This document shows, one piece after another, positions 45,526 to 53,730 of a DNA stretch of 64,000 nt. The stretch covers positions 2,480,001 to 2,544,000 of the forward strand of contig NZ_CP121252.1 in NCBI RefSeq assembly GCF_029637705.1, read 5' to 3'. Every line of letters begins with the position of its first letter. Within the stretch, counting starts at the first letter, position 1. The DNA is from Citricoccus muralis (lineage in GTDB: Bacteria > Actinomycetota > Actinomycetes > Actinomycetales > Micrococcaceae). Made by a program: the position numbers and the translations under genes. Under the pieces are notes generated by a model. It was given only the letters and a program-made list of their open reading frames with translations. It had not been told where the DNA came from and did no database searches.

Positions 45526-46703
45526 GATTCGCTGGAACCCCAGAGACCTGCGCGCTGATCGGTGTTGTTCCCCACCGGCACGCCCACGCTGTTGCCCCAC
45601 TCCGTCCACGAACCGTCGTAGACCTTCACATCGGCACCCAGGATCTGGCTCAGTGCGTACCACGTGTGAGAGGCACGCTCACCGATGCGGCAATAGGTGA
45701 TGATCAGCTCGTCGAAGTCGACGCCCGCCTCTTCGTAGATGGCGCGGATTTCGTCGGCGGGCAGGAACTGTCCGGTCTCCTCGTCGACGATCGTGCTCCA
45801 GGTGACGTTGACGGCGCCGGGAATGTGGCCCCAGATCGTGGTCGCTTCTCCACCGAAGATCGCGGGGTCGACGCCGATGGCGCCGTCGTACTCGTCCTTG
45901 GATCGGATGTCGACCAGTGTGACGTCGGAACCACCGTCGTTGACGTTCTCCTCGGCGACGTCGAGCACCTCGGGCTGCAGAGCACGAATGTCGAGGTTCT
46001 GCGGCTGTGCGACCCAGTCACCCTGGGTCACCTGCGGCACTTCTTCGGTGAGCTCACGGCCGTCGAAGACCTCCCACTTGTGCAGTCCGCCGTCGAGCAG
46101 GCGCACGTCTTCGGCGCCGTAGAGGTTGAATACCCACGCACCGTAAGCGGCGAACCAGTTGCTGTTGTCGCCGTAGAGCACGATGGTGTCGCCCTCGTTG
46201 ATGCCGAGGCTCTGGGCGAGCTCGGTGAACTCATCTTGCGTAATGAATTCGCGGGTGTTCGGCTGGGTGAAGCCTTCGCTCCAGTTCACGTACTGGGCCT
46301 GCGGAATGTGACCCTCCTGGTAAGGGGTCAGTTCGGACGATGCCAGGTGCTCCGAGATGTCGATGAGCACGATGCCCTGATCGGAGAGGGAACCCTCCTG
46401 CAGGCGCTCGTCGAGCCACTCGGTGCTCACCAGGACGTTCTCGAGGTTCTCCTCGCCGCCCTGGTGCACCTCGTCGTAACCGCGGTGTTCACCGACCACG
46501 GTGACGTCCGACACCGTCTGGGCCTGTTCACCTCCGCCGCCTGATGCGGCGGTCGTCGGGGAATCGCCGCTGCCGCCGACGCTGTTCACGATCACGCCAC
46601 CGGCGACCGCCGCCACCGCCGCGACAGCAACGAAGGCCACGGGCAGCTGCCATGTGGGCTTGCCCTTCGTCCCTGTCTGGATGTTGTCTTTGTCTGCGCT
46701 CAT
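45522..46703 (-). CDS. Membrane-anchored two-domain thiosulfate sulfurtransferase (rhodanese)
   Basis: A 393-residue exported protein with an N-terminal signal-anchor (WQLPVAFVAVAAVAAVAGGV) and two rhodanese domains. The first (~75-200) has an Asp where the catalytic Cys would be (VLYGDNSNWFAAYG), as usual in tandem rhodaneses. The second (~220-375) has the active loop ITYCRIGERASH with the catalytic Cys. The linker is Gly/Ser/Thr-rich. The ATG at 46703 is chosen; the frame is open to 46820 but that part lacks conserved sequence. It probably acts outside the membrane on thiosulfate before uptake by the coupled transporter. Confidence 0.9.
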   Translation of the reverse strand: MSADKDNIQTGTKGKPTWQLPVAFVAVAAVAAVAGGVIVNSVGGSGDSPTTAASGGGGEQAQTVSDVTVVGEHRGYDEVHQGGEENLENVLVSTEWLDERLQEGSLSDQGIVLIDISEHLASSELTPYQEGHIPQAQYVNWSEGFTQPNTREFITQDEFTELAQSLGINEGDTIVLYGDNSNWFAAYGAWVFNLYGAEDVRLLDGGLHKWEVFDGRELTEEVPQVTQGDWVAQPQNLDIRALQPEVLDVAEENVNDGGSDVTLVDIRSKDEYDGAIGVDPAIFGGEATTIWGHIPGAVNVTWSTIVDEETGQFLPADEIRAIYEEAGVDFDELIITYCRIGERASHTWYALSQILGADVKVYDGSWTEWGNSVGVPVGNNTDQRAGLWGSSES

Positions 46704-46761
46704 GCTGGGATCGGTCCTCTCCGTGGTGCGTCGATTCGTGTGAGTGTCCCAGGAGTGTTTC

Positions 46762-46774
46762 CCAGCATTGCTGG
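46762..46774. promoter_or_regulatory. Palindrome upstream of the sulfur operon
   Basis: CCAGCA-T-TGCTGG, a perfect 13-base palindrome about 60 bases before the sulfurtransferase start. It could be a regulator site for the operon, but its short length makes chance possible. Confidence 0.3.
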
Positions 46775-46824
46775 TGAATTCGCCGCCTGAGGACGGTGTG
46801 AGATGTTGCGTGCACACCAATCTG

Positions 46825-47196
46825 TCAAGCTTCGAGGTTCCGCCCCAACCCTCGAGTAATTTGCCGACACGCTATTCCATTCAAGTCCCCCATCTCCGGC
46901 GGAATGACCACGTCCGGCACGAGTGGTATATGGAGTGGTCCTGTTGCGGCTCCCAGACCGTGGTCGGGTGCGGCCAGGTTCACCTGTCCCTCCACGCTCG
47001 GGGTCTCATCGATGAAACGGACCGCGCCGAGGACATCATCGACGTGGATCCAGCTGAACCGCCGATTCCCGCCAGTGCGGTGCCAGGGGCTGCGGCCGAT
47101 AGTGCGTATTCGGTAGCAGCGGGACTCCAAGTCCCGTTTGAATGCGCCACCAATGAATCCAGACGCTCCGGCGATCACGGCCAGCGGAGTGCTCAA
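46825..47196 (-). pseudogene. Gutted TIGR01777/SDR39U1-type NAD-dependent epimerase
   Basis: The N-terminal part, LAVIAGASGFIGGAFKRDLE, is an intact Rossmann TGASGFIG start. Only ~25 codons later the frame jumps to RRFSWIHVDDVLGAVRFIDE and VEGQVNLAAPD, a motif that belongs ~200 residues into a normal ~300-residue epimerase. The middle of the protein is thus deleted in frame. The last ~45 codons (HGLGAATGPLHIPLVPDVVI and on) do not match the family, suggesting a further frameshift. AAGGGGGA precedes a TTG at 47196. The product cannot be an active enzyme. Confidence 0.75.
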
Positions 47197-47226
47197 GGGT
47201 TCCCCCTTCCCCATCGCCCGAAGACC

Positions 47227-48210
47227 TCAGGCGCCCTCGGCTCGGCCGTGACGCCAGTAGCCCATGAATGCGATGGTCTTGCGGTCCACGCCGAGCTCCT
47301 TGACCAGGTGACGGCGTAGCCCGGTGATCACTCCGGCCTCACCCGCCAGCCAGGCATAGCGCTGAGCGGATCCGGCATCGGGGGACTCCCAGAGCAGGAT
47401 GTTCTCATCCTCGACGAGCTCGGTGTCTTGACCGGCTGAGGCTGAATTCGCGCCCACGCTGGCCCTAGCATCCGCGTCTCGGTAGAACTCGGCTGCTGTT
47501 TGCTTCGCTGCGGCCGTCAATTTCTCTCCGTGCCCAGCACCGTTGCGCCCCAGCCACGTCAGGGTCATTCCGGAGGGAACCGTGACCTCGGCGTCCATCA
47601 CGTCAGTGTCGGAGGGCACCTCGATCAGGGCGTGCCCGGTGTATCGCAGCCCGGGCTCGGCCTGCTCACGTTCGGCGAGCTGTGTCAGGATGGACAGAAT
47701 CGCAGGCGCTGCGGTCTCGTCACCGGCCAGTAGCAGATCGGTGGCCTCACCCGGTTTGAAATCAATGCCGCCGTTGGTGGTGTCCGCGCGGGAATCCGGC
47801 CCGACGATGACGATCTCGTCACCGATCTGGGCGGTGGAGGCCCAGGCGGAGGCTGGTCCCTCGGTGCCGTGCAGCACGACGTCGACGTCCACCTCAGCCT
47901 GTTCCGGACGCACCTGGCGCACGGTGTAGGTGCGCATCGGATTCCGCTGGTCCTCTTCGAGTAGCCGCCAGGCTTGGTACCACTGCATCATGGTGGGCCG
48001 AGGGTCGGAGAACATGCCGATGTCGGTATAGGAGCCGTCGGCCAGCGGGAAGAGCAACTTGATGCGTTGATCGAGCCGATCGGTGCCGAAGTGCTGAACC
48101 TCGTCGCCGCTGAAGGTGAAGCGGACGAAGTGCTCGCTGAGGCTCTGGCGGGCAGCCACCTGCACGCGGTAAGCACGGGTGGAGGGGTAACTGTTGTTCG
48201 ATGTGGTCAC
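47227..48210 (-). CDS. Siderophore-interacting protein (FAD-dependent ferric-siderophore reductase)
   Basis: A 327-residue flavoprotein of the SIP/ViuB family that reduces ferric siderophores in the cytoplasm. The FAD-binding motif is NPMRTYTVRQVRPEQAEVDV (RxYTxR). The NAD(P)H-side domain begins LLLAGDETAAPAILSILTQL, and the C-terminal SIP domain holds WLAGEAGVITGLRRHL and IAFMGYWRHGRAEGA. All parts are present. Its GTG overlaps the stop of the siderophore-transport relic, so it was once the last gene of an uptake operon. It may still serve another siderophore system elsewhere. Confidence 0.9.
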   Translation of the reverse strand: MTTSNNSYPSTRAYRVQVAARQSLSEHFVRFTFSGDEVQHFGTDRLDQRIKLLFPLADGSYTDIGMFSDPRPTMMQWYQAWRLLEEDQRNPMRTYTVRQVRPEQAEVDVDVVLHGTEGPASAWASTAQIGDEIVIVGPDSRADTTNGGIDFKPGEATDLLLAGDETAAPAILSILTQLAEREQAEPGLRYTGHALIEVPSDTDVMDAEVTVPSGMTLTWLGRNGAGHGEKLTAAAKQTAAEFYRDADARASVGANSASAGQDTELVEDENILLWESPDAGSAQRYAWLAGEAGVITGLRRHLVKELGVDRKTIAFMGYWRHGRAEGA

Positions 48211-49031
48211 GCGGTCTCCTGGGACGTTGGTGGATGCGGCGGGCGGTCGGTGCGGTGGTGGCGGCCCATGGGCACCATGAGGGGCTGGTTCGACACCGGG
48301 TCGGTGATGATGAGCGAGTCCAAGCCGAACACGGACCGTACGCTCTGCGTGGTCAGCACCTCATGGGGTGTCCCGGCCGAGTGTACGGTGCCGTCGACAA
48401 TCGCCATCAGGTGGTCGGCGTAGCGGGCCGCTATATTCAGGTCATGCAGCACCATCACCACGGTGGTACCCACGTTTTGGTTCAGTTCGGTGAGCAGGTC
48501 CAGCACCAAGGCGATCCAGACCCGCTGACGCTGGCCCCCGGAGAGCTCATCCACGGGCCGGTCCACCAGGCCGTGGGCGTGAGTGGCTTCCAGTGCGGCG
48601 GCCACCGGTCGCTCATCGGCCTCGGACAGCGGCTCGGCGCTGACGGTCTGGGAGAACTCTTCGGTGCCGTCGGAGGTCTCGGCCCCGGATTCCGGAGTCT
48701 CCAGACCCAGGTCGTTGAAGAACGCCGTGCGCGGATCATGGGTGGTGTAGAAGCTGACCTCGCTCAGGTCGGAGGAATTAACCTGGGTCAAAAACATCGC
48801 AGACTTGCCTTCGAGTTCGGGGTTCTCCTCCGCCGTCTCGGAGAGAGAGTCGTAGTCCTGCTGAGTCAGCCCCGAGTAGGCAACCAGGATGACGTCGGCG
48901 TCGTTGCCGGTGCCGCCGCATGCGGTCAGCGCTAATGCAGCAGCCACAGTCAGGGCAGTCAGCGGGGTTTCGAGGCGCCGTGGGAACACGCAGTGAACGC
49001 ATTCGTCCCTCCAGTCTTCGCAGGCGTTCAT
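48207..49031 (-). pseudogene. Deletion chimera of a siderophore-binding lipoprotein and a siderophore ABC ATPase
   Basis: One open frame of 274 codons joins pieces of two proteins. Residues ~20-40 are a lipoprotein signal (TVAAALALTACGG). Then ADVILVAYSGLTQQDYDSLS and TTHDPRTAFFNDLGLE come from a FepB/FecB-type binding protein, N-lobe missing. From about residue 140 it becomes a FepC-type ATPase: RPVDELSGGQRQRVWIALVL with the signature motif, then VVMVLHDLNIAARYADHL. Walker A is absent, and the ALVL-DLL junction lacks the Walker B/DEPT segment. Permease genes are absent. Three or more in-frame deletions are implied; no transport function is possible. Confidence 0.85.
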
Positions 49032-49045
49032 GAGTCAACCCGTAA

Positions 49046-49086
49046 TAGATCTGTCATGATTGCCTCAATTAGAGTAGGCAGATCTA
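49046..49086. promoter_or_regulatory. Nested inverted repeats upstream of the siderophore relic
   Basis: Outer arms TAGATCTG (49046-49053) and CAGATCTA (49079-49086) are perfectly complementary. An inner pair TGCCT / AGGCA lies within. The position, 15 bases upstream of the relic start, suits a former iron- or AraC-controlled operator, but it does not fit the DtxR consensus well. Confidence 0.35.
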
Positions 49087-49119
49087 TGCGGACGCGCAAT
49101 CGCGCAGTTCTGCGGCTCA

Positions 49120-49499
49120 CTACCGCTGTTCGGACAGGTCAAGGCTGCTGCGGAAGGTACCCAGCGTCATGCCGGTGCACTCTTTGAATGCCGCACCGAA
49201 GGCGCTCACGGTGCGGTAACCGATGACCTCGGCGGCGCATTCGATGCCGTGGCCGTGTTCGATGCCGTGGCCGTGGGCGAGCAGGCGCACCGCGTGTTGG
49301 GCACGCACCGTCATACGCCAGCGGGAGAAGCCCAGTCCGGTCTGCTCGGTCAGCAGCCGGGTGACGGTGCGGGTGCTGATGCCCAGCAGCACAGACCACT
49401 CATGCAGGTCCCGCGGGATCACGTCAGGGTCTCCACCGCACCGGCGGCGTAGACGGTCAGACTGCGCACCTCGGTGGACCGGGTGCGGGTGACGCTCAC
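49120..49499 (-). pseudogene. AraC-family regulator remnant (C-terminal DNA-binding part)
   Basis: The frame at 49120-49440 encodes RDLHEWSVLLGISTRTVTRL and GLGFSRWRMTVRAQHAVRLL, then VIGYRTVSAFGAAFKECTGM, the two helix-turn-helix units of an AraC protein. Upstream, GTG 49499 opens a different frame (VRSLTVYAAGAVE) that stops at TGA after ~25 codons; the shift lies at about 49430. An 18-base tandem duplication inserts a second HGHGIE in the linker helix. The ~160-residue sensor domain is missing. AraC regulators commonly control siderophore operons, which fits the adjoining relic. Confidence 0.75.
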
Positions 49500-50512
49500 G
49501 TCTCGAGCTGGCCGTGCAACCAGGTGACGGCGGGGGCCACCCGAGCACGCCACCGGTACTCGGCCTTGGCATCGGCTCGGGTGGGTCCGGCATTGATCAG
49601 TGCCACCGGTTTGCCCGCGCGCTGAGCGTCGAGCACGAAGCGGTAGCCGCTCATCACCGCCAGCGAGGAACCGATCACCAGCAGTCCGCCGGCGTCGTCG
49701 AGCAGTTCTGATGCGTGACGGCGGCGTTCTGGCGGAACAGATTCGCCGAAATACACGACGTCGGGCTTGAGCAAAAACGAGCCACAGTTTAGGCAGGCCA
49801 CCATCTGAAAGTCGCCGATCAGCCCATCCGGCAGGCTGACATCGCCGTCGGGGTTCACGTCGAGGCGGTCCGACAGCGCGGCGTCAATGTAGCCGGGGTT
49901 GACCTCATCGAGCCGGGCGTCCAGGCCGTGCCGCGACTCCATGGCACCACAGTTCAGGCAGATCACCCGGTCGAGGTCCCCGTGCAGTGCGACGAGCGCC
50001 GCTGGATCGTGTTCGTGGCTGATCTGGCTGGCGGACGCCACCTCACGGGCCGCCTGGGCGTGCAGGCCGTCTACGTTCTGGGTGACGATCCCGGAGATCA
50101 GCCCGCAGGCGTTCCACTCGGCGAGAATGCGGTGAGTGTCGTTCGGTGCTGCCGCGACCATCTGGCGCCAGCCCACATAGGACCGGGCCCAGTACCGCTG
50201 GCGCGCCGCGGCGTCGAAACGGAACTCCTGGTAGGTCATCGGCCGGTGCCGACGCAGGGAACCCTGCGGGCCACGGTAATCGGGGATTCCCGAATCGGTG
50301 GACACTCCGGCCCCGGTGATGATCAGTGGCGACTGCCGCAAGACACCCAAGACACCCGGACGTGCGAGATGCTCGCCCTGGGGGCGAGCATCATCGTGAA
50401 CGACCCGGTCAATGGAGCGCAGTGCGGCCTGGTGAGCCCGATGCGCTGGATGATCCGGTTCGATGTCAGCGAGTCCGATACGACGATGCGTCATCGTCGT
50501 CGGTCTCGTCAT
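49496..50512 (-). CDS. Sir2-family NAD-dependent protein deacylase
   Basis: A 338-residue sirtuin. Motifs are GAGVSTDSGIPDYRG (NAD binding), VTQNVDGLHAQAA, the catalytic His in LVALHGDLDRV, zinc cysteines in ICLNCGA and ACLNCGS, and VIGSSLAVMSGYR. The ~60-residue N-terminal extension before the Rossmann fold is longer than in CobB. The ATG at 50512 lies inside the DUF3073 gene; the ATG at 50494 is an alternative but still overlaps. It may deacetylate AMP-forming enzymes such as the Acs in this window. The stop overlaps the AraC relic start. Confidence 0.92.
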   Translation of the reverse strand: MTRPTTMTHRRIGLADIEPDHPAHRAHQAALRSIDRVVHDDARPQGEHLARPGVLGVLRQSPLIITGAGVSTDSGIPDYRGPQGSLRRHRPMTYQEFRFDAAARQRYWARSYVGWRQMVAAAPNDTHRILAEWNACGLISGIVTQNVDGLHAQAAREVASASQISHEHDPAALVALHGDLDRVICLNCGAMESRHGLDARLDEVNPGYIDAALSDRLDVNPDGDVSLPDGLIGDFQMVACLNCGSFLLKPDVVYFGESVPPERRRHASELLDDAGGLLVIGSSLAVMSGYRFVLDAQRAGKPVALINAGPTRADAKAEYRWRARVAPAVTWLHGQLET

Positions 50513-50681
50513 CGTAGACGTCGGCGTATTTGTCCGCGAGGTCAGAATAGTTGTCTTCCTCAGAGCCCGAGCGTTTGCCGGACAGCTCTGCCTCGAGGGC
50601 AGACAGATCGGTGGCAGGGGAGAAATACTTCATATCCCGTGCCTGCTTGGTAGCCTTTGCCTTCTGACGGCCGCGCCCCAT
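50466..50681 (-). CDS. DUF3073 small actinobacterial protein
   Basis: A 71-residue acidic protein with the DUF3073 opening MGRGRQKAKATKQARDMKYF followed by FSPATDLSALEAEL and an Asp/Glu-rich tail (DVYDDETDDDDASSYRTR). The family is confined to actinobacteria and has no known function. The gene overlaps the sirtuin gene by 47 bases in another frame, which is unusual for two supported genes on one strand. Confidence 0.9.
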   Translation of the reverse strand: MGRGRQKAKATKQARDMKYFSPATDLSALEAELSGKRSGSEEDNYSDLADKYADVYDDETDDDDASSYRTR

Positions 50682-50981
50682 GAGCGTGACCCCCTTCGCG
50701 GTCTCATGTCCCCGGCGGCAGCGATCATGATCGGCTGGCGCGGAGGTGTGCTTCTACAGGTTGGTTCGTGCTCACTAGGTTAACATGTTTGTCAGGACTT
50801 CGTCGCATAGCCACCGGGTTCTGGGGCTCGGACGTGCCCGCTTCAGGGCGGATTTCCCGGACAGCGGAATCTTCCGCCCGTCTGCGGTGCACTCACACCC
50901 CGGAACCGTGGCACGATAGGGCGAACGACGACGCAGCACCAGCAATCCACGAGCAACCATCAGAAGGACAGTCGAGCGACG
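50682..50981. other. 300-base divergent intergenic region
   Basis: No gene is supported. It separates DUF3073 (minus) from the septum-formation-like gene (plus), so it must hold both promoters. The palindrome AACATGTT sits at 50782-50789. No ribosome site stands out for the plus gene beyond GAAGGA ~14 bases upstream. A 61-codon minus frame (50775-50960) lacks a ribosome site and protein-like sequence. Confidence 0.6.
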
Positions 50982-51716
50982 ATGACGCAGCCACCCGACG
51001 AGAACGTCGAAGGTCCCGCCGAGACGACCCCCGAGGATCCCTTCACCGTGTCCGATGAGGCACCGCAGACCTCGGTGCTCGCCGATACCGAGCGCAAGAA
51101 GTCGCGCCGCGATGTGCGCCGTCGTCGCCAGAACCGCAACCGCTGGCTCACCACCGGTGCCCTGCTCGTTGTGATCGTGGTGATCGGCCTCGTGGTGGTG
51201 CCGTGGGTGAGCTCGATGCTCAACTCAGACTCCAACGAGGAGACCCCGACCGCCACCGAACGGAACGAGAATCCGGGTCTTGACGGCATTATCGCCACCG
51301 GGTTGCCGCCCGAGGACTTCGAGCCGGGCGACTGCCTCACCGATTTCACCTCCACCCAGGATCCGGCCACCGTCATCGAATGCGATCAGCCCCACGAGGC
51401 GGAACTGGTGGGACGCCAAACTTTTGCCGACGCCGACGCCTACCCGGGCACTGACCAGATGCGTGCCGCCGCCGAAGAATTCTGCGGCTCCATCCAGTTG
51501 ACCGGCACCGCCGACGCCCCCGTAGTGATCCAGGTGACCAACCCCTCCGAAGGCTCCTGGGGCGAAGGCGACCGCCGGGTGGACTGCCTGGCTACCACCA
51601 CCGAAGGCCAGCTCACCGGCACCCTGGTAGAGAACCCGGTGGTCGACAACACCGGTTCGGCTTCCGGCGAGGAATCGCCCGAAACTGACGCCGAGGCCGA
51701 CACCGACGAGGGCTAG
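50982..51716 (+). CDS. Septum-formation-family (Septum_form-like) membrane protein
   Basis: A 244-residue protein. The N-terminal ~50 residues are charged and end RRRRQNRNR; a single transmembrane helix follows (LTTGALLVVIVVIGLVVVPW). The extracellular part contains FEPGDCLTDFTST, VIECDQPHEAELVGRQTF and EEFCGSIQLTG; the C-x-x-PH-E pattern with paired cysteines resembles the Septum_form domain of actinobacteria. The C-terminus is acidic and low complexity. Role in division is by family name only. Its TAG shares two bases with the stop of the convergent response regulator. Confidence 0.75.
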   Translation: MTQPPDENVEGPAETTPEDPFTVSDEAPQTSVLADTERKKSRRDVRRRRQNRNRWLTTGALLVVIVVIGLVVVPWVSSMLNSDSNEETPTATERNENPGLDGIIATGLPPEDFEPGDCLTDFTSTQDPATVIECDQPHEAELVGRQTFADADAYPGTDQMRAAAEEFCGSIQLTGTADAPVVIQVTNPSEGSWGEGDRRVDCLATTTEGQLTGTLVENPVVDNTGSASGEESPETDAEADTDEG

Positions 51717-52333
51717 ATCCAGCCCTGCTCCCAGGCGTGCTGGGATGCTTCAGCGCGGGTGCTCACGCCCAGCTGCTGCATGGCGGAGGAAAGGTAGTTC
51801 CGCACGGTTCCCGGAGCCAGATTCAACTGCTGGGCGATCTGTGCCACCGAGGTGGCGTTGCGTCCGGCGCGCAGCACATCCAGCTCCCGGCCGGTCAGTG
51901 GGCACCGCGCGGCGGTCAGTGCGGTGGCGGCGATCTCGGGGTCGACGTAGCGCCGTCCCGCCATCACTTCGCGGATCACTCCAGCCAGCCGCTCGGCCGG
52001 CGTGGATTTCGGCACGAATCCGGCGACCTTCTCGGCCAGCGCGCGGCGCAGCACTCCGGGTCGGGCGTGGCGGGTGCAGATGATGACCTTGGTCGCTACG
52101 GAGGCGGCGATCTCGCGGGCGGCATCCACCCCGTCAAGCTCGGGCATTTCCAGATCGAGCACGCACACATCCGGAGTCAGCCGCACCGCAGCGGCGACCG
52201 CAGCACGGCCGTCGGCAACGCCGGGCAGGATCTCCAGGTCCTCCTCCAGCCCCAGCAGCGTCTCCATGGCAGTGCGGATCATGGTCTCGTCGTCGGCGAT
52301 CATCACACGGATCATCTGAAGTCCTTCGGTCAT
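51713..52333 (-). CDS. NarL/LuxR-type response regulator (DesR-like)
   Basis: A 206-residue regulator. The receiver domain has acidic residues in VMIADDETMIR, the phosphorylated Asp in VCVLDLEMPELDG, the switch Thr region IICTRHARPG and the Lys in GFVPKSTPAERL. The LuxR helix-turn-helix is CPLTGRELDVLRAGRNATSV, then LNLAPGTVRNYLSSAMQQLG. An ATG at 52333 overlaps the kinase stop (ATGA); MIRVMIADD at 52315 is another possible start. With its kinase it forms a DesK/DesR-type system, often sensing membrane state. Confidence 0.93.
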   Translation of the reverse strand: MTEGLQMIRVMIADDETMIRTAMETLLGLEEDLEILPGVADGRAAVAAAVRLTPDVCVLDLEMPELDGVDAAREIAASVATKVIICTRHARPGVLRRALAEKVAGFVPKSTPAERLAGVIREVMAGRRYVDPEIAATALTAARCPLTGRELDVLRAGRNATSVAQIAQQLNLAPGTVRNYLSSAMQQLGVSTRAEASQHAWEQGWI

Positions 52334-53619
52334 GGCAGCGGCACCGCCGCAATCAGTCGGAATCGGGAGCCATCACGTTCATGGGTCACGGAACCGCCGG
52401 CCTCCCGGAAACGGGTGTCCAGTCCGGCAAGTCCGGTGCCCTGCTGTCCCGAGGAGTTCTCCGCACCACCGGGTTCGACGCCGTCGTTGATGATCTCCAG
52501 GCGCTGCACGTCGTCCACACTCCAGCGCAGCGACACCTCGGCGGCGGAGGAATGGCGCAGGATATTGGTGGTGGCCTCGCGCACGGCCAGGCCCATCAGC
52601 CGGTCGTGTTGCTCGGAGACCGTCCCTGGGCCGGTCTCGACGTCGATGGTGGTCGCAATACCCGCCGCTTCGAGAACATCGCGGGCGTTATCCAGCTCCT
52701 CGCGCAGGGACACCACCCGCAGGTCCCGCACCAGCTGACGCGTCTCCTGCTGGGCCTGCTCGGCCAGGGCGCGCACGTCTCGGATAGCCTCCTGCGCGGC
52801 GGTCTGCGCGTGGGGGCTCGAGGACGACAGCATCCGGTCGGCCAGTTCTGCCTGCAGGGCGATCACCTGCAGGTGGTGGCCCTGAATGTCATGCAGGTCG
52901 GAGGCGAAACGTAGCCGCTCGCGGGCCACGGCCAGCTGACCGCTCGCGGTGCGCGCCGCATCGAGATCAACGACGACGCGCCACCACCATGCTGAGAAAA
53001 CGATGCTCGGGGGCAGCAGGACCAGCAGGATCACCACGGTGGTGAATGGCTGGCCCGAGCCCAACACCATCGACGTATCCGGGTTGAGCCAGCCGTGCCC
53101 GAGCACCAGGACGGTGCCGACGAGGAAGACGACCAGCCGCTGCCGCAACCGCAGCAGGGGCAACAGCACGCTGATCAGGATCCACAGCGGTAGCGCCCCA
53201 TAAAATGCGGCACCGGGGAGGGCCACCGTGACCGCCCAGCACACCACGGGCACGGAGAACATCGCCAGCGTGGCGGGCCACGGCGTCCAGCCGGTGCCGT
53301 AGTTCTCCCGCATCAGCCAACTCGCGTACACCACCGCCGGGATGGTCCCCAGACACAGCGCGAGGCTGACCACGAGCAGCCCGATGGAGGCCTCCGCCTC
53401 CTGCATCATCACGCCCAGCACCAGTGCGGAGATCCCCAGCATCGCCAGGGCCAGAGCGAGCACCGAGACAAAGGTGTACCACCAGGTGACGGTCACCCCG
53501 CGGGCGCGGGTCAGCGGCAGATTCACCCGGAAGTCATCGTCGAACCCTTCCCCAGAGGCAGCGCTCACTGGCAACTGGCCGGTGGGGCGGTGGGCAGGCT
53601 GCGGCTGGGAGGTGGTCAC
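52330..53619 (-). CDS. Sensor histidine kinase, HisKA_3 (DesK-like)
   Basis: A 429-residue kinase. Five to six hydrophobic helices lie between residues ~45 and 205 (VSVLALALAMLGISALVLGV and others). The phosphoacceptor motif is FASDLHDIQGHHLQVIALQA and the ATPase ends NSSGQQGTGLAGLDTRFREA. Translation starts at GTG 53619; TACACT six bases before it suggests a leaderless transcript. A nested palindrome (53638-53654) overlaps this promoter. The sensed signal is unknown; a membrane or envelope cue is likely because almost no extracellular domain exists. Confidence 0.93.
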   Translation of the reverse strand: MTTSQPQPAHRPTGQLPVSAASGEGFDDDFRVNLPLTRARGVTVTWWYTFVSVLALALAMLGISALVLGVMMQEAEASIGLLVVSLALCLGTIPAVVYASWLMRENYGTGWTPWPATLAMFSVPVVCWAVTVALPGAAFYGALPLWILISVLLPLLRLRQRLVVFLVGTVLVLGHGWLNPDTSMVLGSGQPFTTVVILLVLLPPSIVFSAWWWRVVVDLDAARTASGQLAVARERLRFASDLHDIQGHHLQVIALQAELADRMLSSSSPHAQTAAQEAIRDVRALAEQAQQETRQLVRDLRVVSLREELDNARDVLEAAGIATTIDVETGPGTVSEQHDRLMGLAVREATTNILRHSSAAEVSLRWSVDDVQRLEIINDGVEPGGAENSSGQQGTGLAGLDTRFREAGGSVTHERDGSRFRLIAAVPLP

Positions 53620-53637
53620 GGTGCCAGTGTAGGACCA

Positions 53638-53654
53638 TGACAGTTGTCACTGTC
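53638..53654. promoter_or_regulatory. Nested palindromes in the kinase/export-protein divergent promoter
   Basis: TGACA-GT-TGTCA (53638-53649) overlaps GACAG-N6-CTGTC (53639-53654). The pair sits 20 bases from the kinase start and 77 bases before the small export gene. A response-regulator dimer site for autoregulation and for the divergent gene is the natural reading. Confidence 0.5.
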
Positions 53655-53730
53655 TGCGTGCACCGATGTCATACGATCCGGTGACACCACGGCACTACCT
53701 GGCGGACGTGCACCGCGGAAGACTGAGAAC

